Assembly (NCBI GenBank): GCA_030760725.1
Contig: JASWHV010000004.1
Span: forward strand, 53,597,136 to 53,661,135
From: Neostapfia colusana
Lineage: Eukaryota > Streptophyta > Magnoliopsida > Poales > Poaceae
Direction: 5' to 3'
DNA length: 64,000 bases
The notes beneath the pieces were generated by a model. That model saw nothing but the letters and a program-made list of their open reading frames with translations. It was not told where the DNA came from and did not search any database. The first letter of the stretch is position 1, and each line of letters starts with the position of its first letter. This document shows, one piece after another, positions 1-11,308 of the stretch. Both the position numbers and the translations under genes were made by a program.

Positions 1-428
1 TTTTACCTCATGTACCCTATACCCATCATGTAGAAGTTTCATGAATAGGAGAGACGGGTCAGTCTTGCTGAGCCATCGTGCTCACTGCTTGTGTTTGAAG
101 CTTTTGCAGGGGTCTATGAGGAAGGGACTTCCGAGGAGGAGACGGAACCCCAATAGGGGAACCCCATCAAGTGGGAGTCATGCACGCCGCCGTGTTAGTG
201 TGTGTGCGTGCTAGCGGGGACATGTTCATGGGCTGAACGTGAACTCGATGCGTAGTCTACGCCCGTGAGTGTAGAATGAACATATTTTGTTGTACAAATG
301 TTCATAAACCTGTTTATGTAATAAAACTTTGCTTCCTCTTTGTATCTTTGATGTGCGTTATCTGGTGCTGTGCAACGCAGCACCCCTCAGCGTGATTCTG
401 GCTCGACAAGGCCGATGGGGTCGTGTCA
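1..428 (+). repeat. 5' LTR of A1, 3'-terminal part
   Basis: This sequence is repeated at 14617-15044 and, more diverged, at about 41628-42055. It ends in TGTCA just before a tRNA-Met-type primer-binding site, which identifies it as an LTR end. An AATAAA-type poly(A) signal lies near 329. The LTR start is outside the window. Confidence 0.9.
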
Positions 429-431
429 GCG

Positions 432-447
432 TGGTATCAGAGCTCGC
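432..447 (+). promoter_or_regulatory. Primer-binding site of A1 (initiator tRNA-Met type)
   Basis: TGGTATCAGAGCTCGC lies three bases after the LTR end. TGGTATCAGAGC is the usual complement of the 3' end of plant initiator tRNA-Met in LTR retrotransposons. The same site follows the 5' LTR of A2. Confidence 0.9.
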
Positions 448-1877
448 TTGAGGTTTAACGCACTACAAAGGTCATCTTTTCAAAAATCCAGTGAGGAACG
501 AGTTAGTAGCCCATATAAGGATGTTATTAGTGTATAGAAAGTGGCATACTAACCTATTTGCTTATGTCGGAAAATCGTGCATCTCGGGACGCTTTATGTC
601 TTGGGGGGTGCACGTAAGCGCTGTCCACCAGTACGCACAAGCTGAAGGGTGGAGCCCCACGGGTGGCAGGTAACCCGACCCGCTTCAATATCCTCTACGA
701 CTCTTCATGTCGTTTGGGGTATTCGAGCAACGTCTGTCCCTAGCGTGCTTTGGGCAATTTGGGAGACCCCTTCATGTGGTCAGTAACGTGAATACGTAGC
801 TCAAGGCGTGTTTGGCTTGAGAACATCCGGGCAGGTGATGACGACCGGGTGTACGAACTGTATGGATACCGGGCTCGGTGTGCATCCGAGTCTGATGATT
901 GTGTGAGTTATCTGCAGGTAGTCTAATCACGAAACGGTATACGTGTAGCATCCGGGTGCGAGTGACGTTTAGTGCCGCTAAACTAACGAAGCCGGCTAAG
1001 TCCGGTATAGGTTTTTCTTTGTGAGGACGTAGTACCGACATGATCTGGTGACGCATCGACGTCACTAAATGAGCAACTGCATTGTAAAACTTGAAATTTT
1101 TAATCCAGAGTACAAAAACTTGATGTAACTCCTTCCCTTAATCAGGACATTCAAAGTTAACAAGTTTTCAACTTATAGGATACTAAGGACAGAGTCCCCT
1201 GTTTTCAGATGAACTAAGGCTGAAGTTAATCAGAGGCTAGAGGTTTAGTTATTTCGAGGTTGGGGTAATATGATACATTTCTGGAAAGCTTTGGAAGAGC
1301 TTTACAACTTTTCTGTTGAGGTCCAGAGGTGTTTCATCCCTTAACCAACCGAAAAATGCAGTAGAGTTGAAACTGTCCAGAAAACAGGGCAGACCAAACA
1401 CTCTCTGTAACTCTCTGTAAATTGAGCATAACTTCCTGTACAAAAATCCAAAAAATAGAAAATGAGGTAGTTCTGAAAATTTTATGAGTTGGGTTACAAC
1501 TTTGTAACATAAAGTTTTGTAAGATTTGGTGTAGAATTAAATGGAATTCTTGGATCAAATCAGTACCTTAAGCAGGGAGGTGCTGTCCAATTTTCTCCAG
1601 AAATTCTGTTAACTTTGACATCTCATAACTTGTGAACCAGGACAGATATTAGGCCAAGCAAATACTTTCTGGAAACCTATTGAAGTTAGCTTTAACTTTG
1701 ATGTTGAGCTCCAGAATTGGTTTTAGTTTTAGCATGGCCTAAATCAGGTTGAAATGGAAACTGGTCAAGTTTGAGCTATGTTTCCAAGTTTTATGAGTTC
1801 AATGACATGTTTATGTTATAACTCAAGTGTTTACTTTTCAAATAAATATTTGACATTTCTCAAATATGTTTTTACAG
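448..1877 (+). other. Untranslated leader of A1
   Basis: A 1.4 kb leader between the primer-binding site and ORF0, colinear with 30686-32168 in A2. The first 600 bp are of balanced composition and contain donor-like CAG/GT sites near 667 and 915. The rest is AT-rich and ends in TGTTTTTACAG directly before the ORF0 start codon. I see no convincing coding potential: the short frames here are not conserved in A2. Confidence 0.7.
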
Positions 1878-2812
1878 ATGACAGCGGATAGACAGTTGGG
1901 GAACGGGTGGGTGATGTCCCACTGTTCTCACTGCAGCGGCTATCCGGAAGCATTGAGGCAAATGCTTCAATATTTCTGGCACAGAAAGATGCTGCAGTAC
2001 TTCACCAAATAAGAAGGCGAGGAGGGAAATAAGACATGGACTGTCCACCATGTTGGGTGCCGTTCACCGTTATGGTGAGAGGTAGACAACAGGAGGGAAT
2101 GTGGCAAGTGGCAGCCCGTGACACCATGTCGCGTTTCTGCCAACTACACGTGAGAGCTATGGAGGGCACTTCATACGCGCTCGTTCCGGTGGAGGGACGG
2201 GCTAATCACGTGTAGGAAGGGAGGTACATGGAGGCAACATATCCGGGTTGCCCAAGGTACAATCCCGCGGAGGTGAATCTTAGTCTCCAGTTGAGGGCGG
2301 GAAAGGCTGTGGTGGATAGCCAAGCTGTTCATACGGAATGTCTCGCCGTGAAGCTCAAGGAGAGCACAAGCCGTGGAGAACATTTCGAGAGTGCTCAGAG
2401 CACACTCCGCAATGTGCTCCTTCCAACGATAAAGCGACTGAATGAGCAACACAATCAGTTGCATCGTCTGAAGAAGGCAAAGAGAAAAATCCGTGTCGAC
2501 ATCAAGGCTTTGCAACAACAGGTGCAGGCTCTGACCCAGCAGAACGAGGTCCTTACCCAAGAGCGGGATGACGCTATTGAGGAGGGGCAAGGCTGGGAAG
2601 AGGACTACAACCAAGCCATGGACCAGGTGCACGCGTTGCAAGACCTCCTACCTCCGGTAATGGGCATACCGGTGGTACGTGCTGTAACCGTTGTTTTGGG
2701 TCTTCCGGCAATGGGAGAACCCGAGCCGGAAGAGGAGGTTGTGGACCACGAGCCACCAGCAGAGGTACCGGAGGAGGACGACCCGCAGGAGGTCGAGTTC
2801 TACTCCGAGTAG
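1878..2812 (+). pseudogene. ORF0 of A1 (coiled-coil protein upstream of gag), broken
   Basis: Homologous to the A2 ORF at 32169. An extra ORF before gag (orf0) is known in some grass Gypsy elements such as the RIRE3/RIRE8 type; its function is not known. The start codon at 1878 sits directly after a TTTTTACAG acceptor-like site. The frame meets TAA at 2010-2012, lacks roughly 30 bp present in A2 just afterwards (near 2050), and has another TAG near 2213. From 2228 to 2812 it is open for 194 codons. That part contains a Lys-rich heptad-like coiled coil (about 2440-2600), then a hydrophobic Pro/Val/Leu stretch, then an acidic tail rich in Glu, Pro and Asp. A1 keeps the C-terminal frame that is shifted in A2. 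Confidence 0.8.
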
Positions 2813-3085
2813 GAGGTTACCGTTGCCGAGTAGGGCAGCTGGGTGATGTAACCCAAACTTTTGTAATCGGTGACATGTCGTGTAGACAGTAATGTATGTA
2901 TAGGTAGTGACGACATGAGCACAACTTCTCGGAGATCCGAGACTAATATATCTTGTATAAAGTTTATGCTTTATCAATATATATGAATGTTGTGCAAATT
3001 ATTCATGCGTCACTTCAAATACCTACTGTTTCATATGGAATTTTAAGTATGACATGTGCTGATCGCTGCTTTCTTGAATTTCAGA
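2813..3085 (+). other. ORF0-gag intergenic region of A1
   Basis: A non-coding spacer, colinear with 33130-33401 in A2. It contains a donor-like AG/GTAGTG near 2906 and ends in a pyrimidine-containing stretch plus TTTCAG directly before the gag start codon region. It looks like a short intron between ORF0 and gag, but this is not demonstrated. Confidence 0.5.
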
Positions 3086-4674
3086 ATGACTCGTACTCGT
3101 GCCAACCCGGACGTTGGGGGTTCCAGTCAGGGGGGAGAGACCTCCCAACAGCCTCCCAAGGACTCCTCGGGACAGCAACAGCAGCAACAGCAACAACCGC
3201 CACCGCCACCGCCAACGGTTACTTTGGCTGACATCGTGGCGGCGATGGCGGGATCTCATCAGCAGCACACGGAGTTGCTGCAAACCCTCATTGCAAATAC
3301 GTCTCGACCAGAGAGGCGTCAAGATCGTGAGGAGTGCCAACAGAGCTCCTACTCCGACTTTCTGGCTACTCATCCCCCGGTATTCTCAAGGGCGGATGAA
3401 CCGCTCGATGCGGACAACTGGCTCCGCACGATGGAGATGAAGTTCGGGCTGTTCCAAGTAAGTGAGCAGCACAAGACTCAGTTCACGGTCCAACAGCTCC
3501 AGGGATCCGCGAGCATGTGGTGGGCGAAATATTGTGCTTCGCAGCCCACCGAGCGAGTGATGACCTGGGCGGAATTCCGGACGGCCTTCAGGGCCTATCA
3601 CATACCGCCAGGTTTCATGAAGAGGAAGACGCAGGAGTTCTTACGCCTGCAGCAAGGGAGCCGGAACGCGCTGGAATACTCTAGGGCGTTCAATGATCTT
3701 GCGCTCTACGCGTTGTATCACGCTGATACCGACGAGAAGAGGCGGGATCATTTCTACCAGGGGCTTAACCCGCTCCTGAAGGACAAGCTGGCGATGTTCA
3801 ATCGTGGCAGCCTCAATGACATTATTGATGCTGCGATTGTTCAGGAGGACCCCGGCAAGGAGTTAGCAGCGGAGGAAAGGAAGCGAAGCGCGCCACAAAG
3901 CAGCGGAGAAGGAGGTGGTCCTTCTCAAAAATACCGGATGGTGAATCGCCCACCATCGGGTCCATGCTGGCAGCCACAACAGAGGCCGATGACATTCCGC
4001 AGTCGGCCATATTCTCCACCGGCATTCCGGCTGGCACTACCAGTACAACCTCTGCAGCAACAATAACAACAGTGGGCGATGCCGCGTGCGTATGCACCTC
4101 AGCAGCGCATGCCGGGCTTTCGTCCCCCATGCACCGGCAAAGCTGCAGCCACATGCTACAAATGTGGTCGTCCAGGACACTTCGCCAACAATTGTCCTGA
4201 GAGGCAAGGCGGCGGAGTTGCACCGCAACTTCCGGGCAGGAATCAGCCCTGGAACCCCACTAATGCGTGGCGGGCAAACCCTAGGCCCGGCACCGTCCAC
4301 CAACTTTCCATAGAGGACGTGCCGGAGGGTGAACCAATCCTTGCGGATATGTTCCAACTCCACCAACATCCCGCCATAGTATTATTTGATTCAGGCACCA
4401 CGCACAATTTTATTAGCCAAGCATTCATTGCTAAATATAGCTTGCAAATACTACCCACCGATAGTCCATATTTGATTTGTTTACCGGGTGGGAAGATTTC
4501 AGCAAGCATGATGGTTTCCAAAGTACCATTATGCTTAGCGGGTAGAGTGTACCCTAAGTCTCTCATAATTTTAGAGGAACAGAAGGTCGATGTCATCGTA
4601 GGTATGTCGTTTTTAACCTGCCACGGCGCTATTTTAGACACCGTCCTCCGAGTCGTGCATTTACGCCCAGAAAT
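3086..4674 (+). pseudogene. gag: gag plus protease 5' part of A1, broken
   Basis: Capsid/nucleocapsid polyprotein. The ATG at 3086 is preferred because A2 has its equivalent one base after the same TTTCAG. The N-terminal part is rich in Gln and Pro, encoded by CAR and CCR repeats at 3171-3215. Next comes a retrotransposon gag domain (about 3355-3840), then a Ser/Gly/Pro-rich linker, a CX2CX4HX4C zinc knuckle (about 4156-4200), and the protease start with a DSGTT motif near 4390 (DSGAT in A2). An in-frame TAA at 4064-4066 interrupts it before the zinc knuckle. At 4674 it is cut by the solo family C LTR. After removal of that insert and one target-site copy, the frame continues in phase at 8088. 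Confidence 0.88.
4670..4674. other. Target-site duplication GAAAT, left copy
   Basis: GAAAT directly precedes the TG of the solo LTR, and the identical 5-mer follows its CA at 8083-8087. A 5-bp duplication is standard for Ty3/Gypsy integrases. Confidence 0.9.
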
Positions 4675-5084
4675 TGTAACACCCCAAAATTTTGATTCAA
4701 AACCTTAAAAATCATGTTAAGAGGGGAATTTAAAATTTTTTGGACGTGTTGCATGTTTTGCAAAAATTCAAATTCAAACTGGAATTCAAATTAAACTCAA
4801 ATCAGAAAAGAAATGGAAAAAGAAAAAGAGAAAACAGAAAAAAACCGGCCAGTGGGCCGAAACCCACCAGCCGGCCCAACTTACCCCGCGCCAGCCCGCA
4901 GCCGCGCGCCCGCGTTTTCTCACGCTGACAGGCGGGACCCACCCGGGCTTCGTCTTCCACCTCGCGCCGCGCCGGACTCTCTCTCACCGAATCCAAACCG
5001 ATCGGAACTGCTGCGGATCACAGCCGAATTTCGCTCGAGGAGGAAACGGACATGATCTAAACCACCCCGCCGCCCTCTCCCGTC

Positions 5085-5092
5085 TATAAAAG
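5085..5092 (+). promoter_or_regulatory. TATA box of solo LTR C1
   Basis: TATAAAAG in a GC-rich context (CGTCTATAAAAGCCCCGGCC), conserved as TATAAAAA at 54135 and 63381 in the two C2 LTRs. Transcription would start about 30 bp downstream. Confidence 0.75.
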
Positions 5093-7980
5093 CCCCGGCC
5101 CCGTTCTGTTTTTCCCACGCGATCGCCGATTTTTACTCCGGTGAGAACCGAGACTTCTCCGGTGAATTCCGGCCGATCTAAGCTCGGAAACTCCGATCTA
5201 ACTCGCTGATCTTGATCCACCGCCTCCGGGGAACCTTGCAGGTGCAGAAAACTCGGTGACTTGCGGTGTAAACACAGCGCCGACGAGCTTCGCCGTGGTT
5301 TTGCCTCGGACCTCGCCGCCGATCACCTCCCAGGACCTCCGAGCTCAAGAAAACCCCCGAGGTGAGATCCCCGACCTCCCCTCTACCGATCTATGCCATA
5401 AGATCACAGTTCTAGGCAGAATTCTCGAGGATCCGAAAGTTTCCGGCGAGATCGCCGCTTCCCGCAGCCGTGCGCCGCCGGCAGAGCGACGTGGCCGCTT
5501 GTGCGCCGTTTATTTTAAATCGCACGGTAGGGTTTAAACCCCCGCGTACCGGTTCGATGTTATAATCTCGGCCGTCGGTTTAAAATCGGACGGTCCACGT
5601 CAGCCCCGCGTTATAAAGACTGGAAATCTTACGTGCTACCCCCTGGGGTTCTCGGGAAATAAGAGCTAGCCCCGGAAACTTCTGATCTAGCCCCTGGAAC
5701 TCCAGAAAATTATGTAAATTCATTTAAAAATCAGTTTTAGCCCCTGGACTTAATAAAAATTAGGAAAAACACCCCTGATAAGTGTAGCTATACCTCTGGA
5801 AATTTTGAAAATAGTATTATAGACCCTGTAGTGGGGTGAGTTTATTTTTTTAGCCCTGTTTAGTATTTAATTTAGGAAATTGAATATGTAACTAGTGTTT
5901 AAAAATTAAAAAGCGGGACAAACATATTGTCAAAATTAAGTTAAAGACTTTCTCAGTGTTTAGGAAATTTTGGAGTGAGATAAAAACATATTTTGAACTG
6001 AATTGAATCTGTTTAATTTATTATTCACAATTAGGGACACATTTTTAAGTAATAAATAGTTTTAGAAAATAGGGAAAATAATTATGAAATAGTTTACATC
6101 AGAGGCAAAGGTCAAAATATGTTATTAAATTATTTAGGACCAGAACCTATTCTGTTTAGATGATGTGTATTACTAATTTCATAATAAAATACACAATTAT
6201 GCATAGGAATATAAATCTGAAAATATAGCAACTAGTAAATGATAAATGGAGTTTTTAAAAACCAAAGAGTTCAGTTTAGGGTTGGTAGAAATTATGAAGG
6301 CACATATGGGGAAGAAAAATACTTTTCATACACACTTGGTAGTGAAAAGGTGTAGTAGTTGAATATAAGAAATTTATTGGAAACTCATATATATAGTATG
6401 TAAGTATAAATGTGGACACAAAAGTAGGAATCATATACACATGGTTAAAAGTGCATGCAAGCCACAACTCAACACACATAAAGTAACCACAACACATATA
6501 ATGGTAAAGAACTTTCATAAATGTGAATGTGTGGTTTGTATGAAGTAGAAGTGTGAACTATGTCTTATGATTGTTGTTTTTCTTTTGCTATGTGTGATGG
6601 TATGATGTAGAACCTGCTCAAGAGCAAGTTATTCCTTTCCAAGACCAGGACTACCCATTTCAAGAGCAGCAAGAAGGAGGCAAGTGTCCTTGACCACTTT
6701 GATCCTATGCTAGGATGTGTAGATGGAATTATTTGCATTGTCAAGTTAAATATGAAACCCATGCTAGGAAGTTTCCCTAGAATTGCATCACCTTGTTTCC
6801 TTGTAGCTTGGGTTGGGATTTATTTTATCATGTCATTTATTATTATGCATATGCTTAGCCATGCTTAGAATGGGAGATTTGGGATATGAGATCATCAGTT
6901 TATATTACCATACTCTTGAATGAGATATTATGAGTTATGTAGAGGTAGGGATCAAGGCAAGTTGGATGTTTTGGTTGTGTGCTGGGTGCAGGAGACTCGG
7001 GTTTGTGTTTAGTACTTGCCTGGATCCTAAGGACCAGTTCATGGAGCATGTAACCTGGCTTTACAGTGCCAACCACATGCTGAGATGGGGCAGCTTGGCC
7101 AATTAATTAGGTGTATCCCCGGCGTAGTATGGGTGTGTTGGATGGTGCGGAGAATAGGTGTCAGCTGGACTACCATATGAACCGCAAGGCTCAAGAGGGG
7201 GCCACTGCAGCGGGGTTGGAGCCTCTTGTATGCTGTTAGGGGTGAAACCTCAGTGGGCCCACGCTCGTCGGGAATCCCTTTGTAAAGGCTTCGTAGTGAT
7301 CTCCTGGCTACACACCTGGGAAGTGTGAATGTGGTTCGTAGCCACTGGCATAATGGAGGTTCTTTTAGTCCACCCGGCAACGGGGGATGAAATCACTACA
7401 TGTGGGTACAGTGGTACAAACTCTGCAGAGTCAAAACTGTCATGACAGCCGTGCTCACGGTCAAGAGTGGCTTGGACTTATTCATGATTAGAGGGTTGAT
7501 GGTTTTGGAAGTTGTGAATGTTAAGCGGGAAGCTTAACATCGGAAATGATGATATGGTTATTTGATTATGATGAGGGTATGGGAGCTTGGGACCATTTCA
7601 TCTATGTAGTAATGTAGGTGCTTAAAAAGCTAAGGTGATAGGAATTAATTGCATAGTGCTTTAACCATGAGTTCAACCTCTCCTTGTTCTAGCCATGCAT
7701 GATATAATTTTCCCACACATGCTGAGTACCCTTGGTACTCAACCTTGCATATTTGTTGGTTTATATTGCTGCTCAGGTCAAGACAATGAGGTGGTGTATA
7801 ATGACCAAGACTTTGGACCCGAAGAAGGTTTCTAGGTTTATGGAGACCCCCGGGCAACGCCTGTGATGGAGCCCTAAAGAATAATATTCCGCTGCTAGTT
7901 TATTTACTTGTGATGAACTTATTATTGTCCATCGAGACATTTGCTATGTAAGACTTAATTATATTAGACACCTGGCTTGT

Positions 7981-7986
7981 AATAAA
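7981..7986 (+). terminator. Poly(A) signal in solo LTR C1
   Basis: AATAAA about 100 bp before the LTR end, conserved at 57061-57066 in the C2 5' LTR. Confidence 0.5.
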
Positions 7987-8082
7987 TGATGCTTCACTAT
8001 TTGTCATCACATGTATGAGAAAATGATCCTGGCATACATGTGTTATTCACTTGGTTGTTCTTCGGAAAAACCGGGTGTGACA

Positions 8083-8087
8083 GAAAT
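8083..8087. other. Target-site duplication GAAAT, right copy
   Basis: Second copy of the 5-mer at 4670-4674, directly after the CA end of the solo LTR. Confidence 0.9.
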
Positions 8088-10266
8088 GCACAAGACACAT
8101 TCATTATTTCTGGACAGTCCAGAAATAAAACTTCCAAGTGTGTATCAATCCACAACCATCAGACTGGAAGACATTCCAGTAGTCCGTGAGTTTCCTGACG
8201 TGTTCCCGGATGATTTACCGGGGATGCCACCCGATAGGGAGGTGGAGTTCAAGATGGAACTCACGCCGGGAACCATGCCAATATCCCGAAGGCCGTACAA
8301 GATGGCGCCCAAGGAGTTGGCTGAACTGAAGACTCAGCTAACGGACCTACTGGAGAAGGGTTTTATTAGGCCGAGCTCCTCGCCATGGGGCTGTTCGGCA
8401 TTATTCGTGGAGAAGAAAGACGAGACATTGCGGCTTTGCGTGGACTATCGTCCACTAAACGCCATAACCATCAAGAACAAGTACCCACTGCCACGGATCA
8501 GTTGGTCGAAGCAAAGATCTTTTCCAAGATGGACTTAAGATCCGGGTACCATCAGATTAAGATACGGGCTGAGGATATTCCGAAGACGGCTTTCTCGACG
8601 AGGTATGGACTTTATGAGTACCTGGTCATGTCCTTCGGCCTCACCAACGCTCCAGCTCATTTCATGTACTTAATGAATTCGGTATTCATGCCGGAGCTGG
8701 ACAAGTTTGTCGTGGTCTTCATCGATGACATATTTGTATATTCCAAGTCGGATGAAGAACACAAGAAGCATCTGCGTATAGTCTTGCAACGGCTGCGGGA
8801 TCACAAGCTATACGCGAAATTCAGCAAGTGCGAATTCTGGATATCGCAAGTGCCTTTTCTTGGTCATATCATCTCAGCGTAGGGCATCGCTGTAGAACCG
8901 AGTAAAATCACACAAGTGCTGAATTGGAAGTCCCCGAGAACTGTTCACGAGATACGGAGTTTCCTCGGACTCGCGGGATATTATCGGAGGTTCATTCCGA
9001 ACTTCTCAAAGATTACCAAGCCTATGACGGAGCTGCTGAAGAAGGCTACCAAATATGTTTGGAGTCCAGCATGTGAAGCAGCGTTCAAGGCAGTAGTGAA
9101 GCACCTAACATCAGCACCGGTTTTGGCACAGCCAGACACAACAGAACTGTTCGATGTGTACTGCGATGCATCCGGCATTGGGCTCGGATGTGTGCTGATG
9201 CAAGACCAAAGAGTGGTCGTGTATGGATCACAGCAGCTCAGAAACCATGAGCAGAATTATCCAACTCACGACTTGGAGCTCGCTGCCGTGGTGCTTGCAC
9301 TTAAAATGTGGAGGCACTACCTACTCGGTAACCTCGTGCATTTATATACCGACCACAAAAGCCTCAAGTACATATTCACTCAGAAAGAGCTGAACATGAG
9401 GTAGCGAAGATGGTTAGAGTTGATAAAGGATTACGAAATAGAGATCCATTATCACCCCGGCAAGGCAAACGTAGTGGCGGATGCGCTGAGTCACAAGTCA
9501 CACGTCAACAATCTGACCATCACACCGTTGGAAGAGAGTGAGCCACCATTGCATGTGATTCCACATGGAGATCTCTACAACTTAGCTTTGATCCCCACCA
9601 TCCGTGAGGAGATAGCGGCAGCTCAGAAACATGACAAAGGCATGTCGCATTTGCGCAGACGTATAGGCAGTGGGGAGCTGAAATGTTTCCGGAAAGACGG
9701 AGACGGCGTCCAATGGTTCAAGGATCGGATCGTCGTACCCCGTAACCCAGAGTTATGGAAGAAAATCTTTGATGAGGCTCACTTGTCAAAGTTTTCTATT
9801 CACCCCGGTAGCAACAAAATGTATCAAGAACTTAGAAGCAAATTTTGGTGGACACGGATGAAGCGGGAGATCACAAAGTATGTGTCTGAGTGTGATACAT
9901 GTCGAAGGGTAAAGGCAGATCATATGCAGAAACCGGGACTGCTACAACCACTGGGCGTTCCTGCCTGGAAGTGGGAAGACCTGAGCATGGACTTCATCGT
10001 CGGTTTACCCACCACTCTTCAGAAGCATGATTCTGTGTGGGTGATTGTCGATCGGCTCACCAAAGTTGCTCATTTCATCCCGGTCAATACGAACTACAAC
10101 GCCAAGAAGTATGCTGAATTGTACATCTCACGGATCCTATGCTTATACGGCGTACCCCGTACTATTATATCGGATCGGGACACTTTATTTGTGTCCCGTT
10201 TTTGGGAGCCGCTACACGCTGCGTTGGGGACAAAGTTGATCCATAGTTCAGCATACCACCCGCAGG
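8088..10266 (+). pseudogene. pol: pol of A1 (protease end, RT, RNase H, integrase), broken
   Basis: Continues the gag-pol frame after the solo LTR. The RT part includes the palm motif FIDDI near 8720. It is followed by RNase H (VYCDASG near 9160, YTDHKS near 9348), the integrase zinc domain (about 9780-9930), and the catalytic core up to the HPQ of the third motif. Lesions relative to A2 are a 16-bp deletion at 8496-8499, between two GATC copies, that shifts the frame; TAG at 8880-8882; and TAG at 9402-9404. At 10266 the core is cut by an inversion breakpoint. The rest of the integrase lies inverted at about 10536-11308. Confidence 0.9.
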
Positions 10267-10465
10267 GTGTAGGACTTTTTCATATGTCCAGCCCCTATAT
10301 GATGCATGTGGAAAATACCACTTTTGCATTTTGTGAGTTTATTCTCTAATAATCATGTTGATAGTGTTTACTTGCTCTTCAAATGTATTCATCAAGTTTC
10401 TTCAAATGAAGGGTGTGTGTGGTGATGAACACCTTGAATATGTGCCAAAAACTTAGGCCCTTACA

Positions 10466-10480
10466 TTCCTCCCCTCTTAA
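10466..10480 (-). promoter_or_regulatory. Polypurine tract of A1 (inverted)
   Basis: On the minus strand this reads TTAAGAGGGGAGGAA directly before the LTR start TGTAAGGGCC. It matches the A2 tract at 37999-38011 and primes plus-strand DNA synthesis in this element class. Confidence 0.8.
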
Positions 10481-10535
10481 AAGAATCTTGTCCCGAGATT
10501 ATAAAGTGAAAATGAGACAGAGGACGGTGGAAAAA

Positions 10536-11308
10536 TTACCGTATATGCGACGTGAAAAAGTTGGGGTAGTTCGCACGAAGAAATCCTTCGCTCTCCCATG
10601 TCGCTTCGTCCACAGAGTGATTACTCCATAGAACTTTGTAGAACCATAACGTACGGTTGCGTGTGGTTCGGGCCTTTTCATCAATAATATGAACTGGTTC
10701 CTCCCGATACGTGAGATCCGGTTTCAGTTCTTCTATATCCTCCAGCTGAATGGTAGTTGATAGCTTGAGACACTTCCTCAGCTGGGAGATGTGAAACACG
10801 TCGTGCACACCGGAAAGTGCTTCTGGTAATTTCAGTCGGTATGCTACCGATCCACATCTTTCGGTAATCTGAAATGGACCGATGAATCGGGGTGCTAACT
10901 TTCCCCTCACCCCGAATCTGTTCACGCCCTTCATTGGAGACACACGTAGATATAAGTCATCCCTGACTTTGAACTATAATGGGCGTCTTCTCCGGTCCGC
11001 ATATTGTTTCTGTCGGGATTGGTGGCTTTTAGGTTCGCTTGAATCAGCCAAACCTTTTCCTCCGCGTTGTTGACAATATCAATCCCGAAGGTGACCCTTT
11101 CGCCAGACTCACACCAATTCAGTGGTGTGCGGCATTTTCTCCCGTATAGCGCCTCGTAAGGCGCCATCTTGATGCTGGCTTGGTACCCATTGTTGTACAA
11201 GAACTTGGCCAACGGCAATTAATCATCCCAATTCTTGCCGTGGTTGATAGCGCAAGCTCGTAGAATATCTCCAAAAATTTGATTTACCCGCTCGGTTTTC
11301 CCATCCGC
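10536..11308 (-). pseudogene. pol: Integrase C-terminus and chromodomain of A1, inverted and frameshifted
   Basis: A minus-strand continuation of A1 pol: the end of the catalytic core, the GPF-type C-terminal domain (RFIGPFQI near 10880), and a chromodomain-like tail ending near 10536. At least one frameshift lies near 10940-11000, between the core part and the MSPMKG segment. The chromodomain lacks the first aromatic-cage positions but keeps the ATWE motif, as in A2. Confidence 0.85.

Larger units (their letters stand above)
4675..8082 (+). repeat. Solo LTR C1 (family C)
   Basis: A 3408-bp LTR beginning TGTAACACCCC and ending CCGGGTGTGACA. It is flanked by GAAAT on both sides and has no internal region. 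It is colinear over its length with the 5' LTR of C2 (53731-57162). Such solo LTRs arise by recombination between the two LTRs of one insertion. It sits in phase inside the A1 protease region, so it postdates A1. It carries the same TATA box, splice-donor-like site and poly(A) signal as the C2 LTR. Confidence 0.95.
10267..11308 (-). other. In-place inverted segment of A1 (pol end, PPT, LTR start)
   Basis: Read on the minus strand, this 1.04 kb segment gives the integrase C-terminal part, a polypurine tract and the first about 199 bp of the 3' LTR (TGTAAGGGCC at 10465 going left). The left outer flank stops at the integrase HPQ codons and the right outer flank resumes inside the LTR, each exactly where the inverted segment's opposite end would fit. 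Reversing the segment in place restores the order seen in A2. It is therefore an inversion, not a separate insertion. Confidence 0.9.

Noticed and set aside
429..1877. Small frames such as 491-673 and the minus-strand 772-1065 in the A1 leader
   Set aside because: They are not maintained in the colinear A2 leader and have no recognisable domain.
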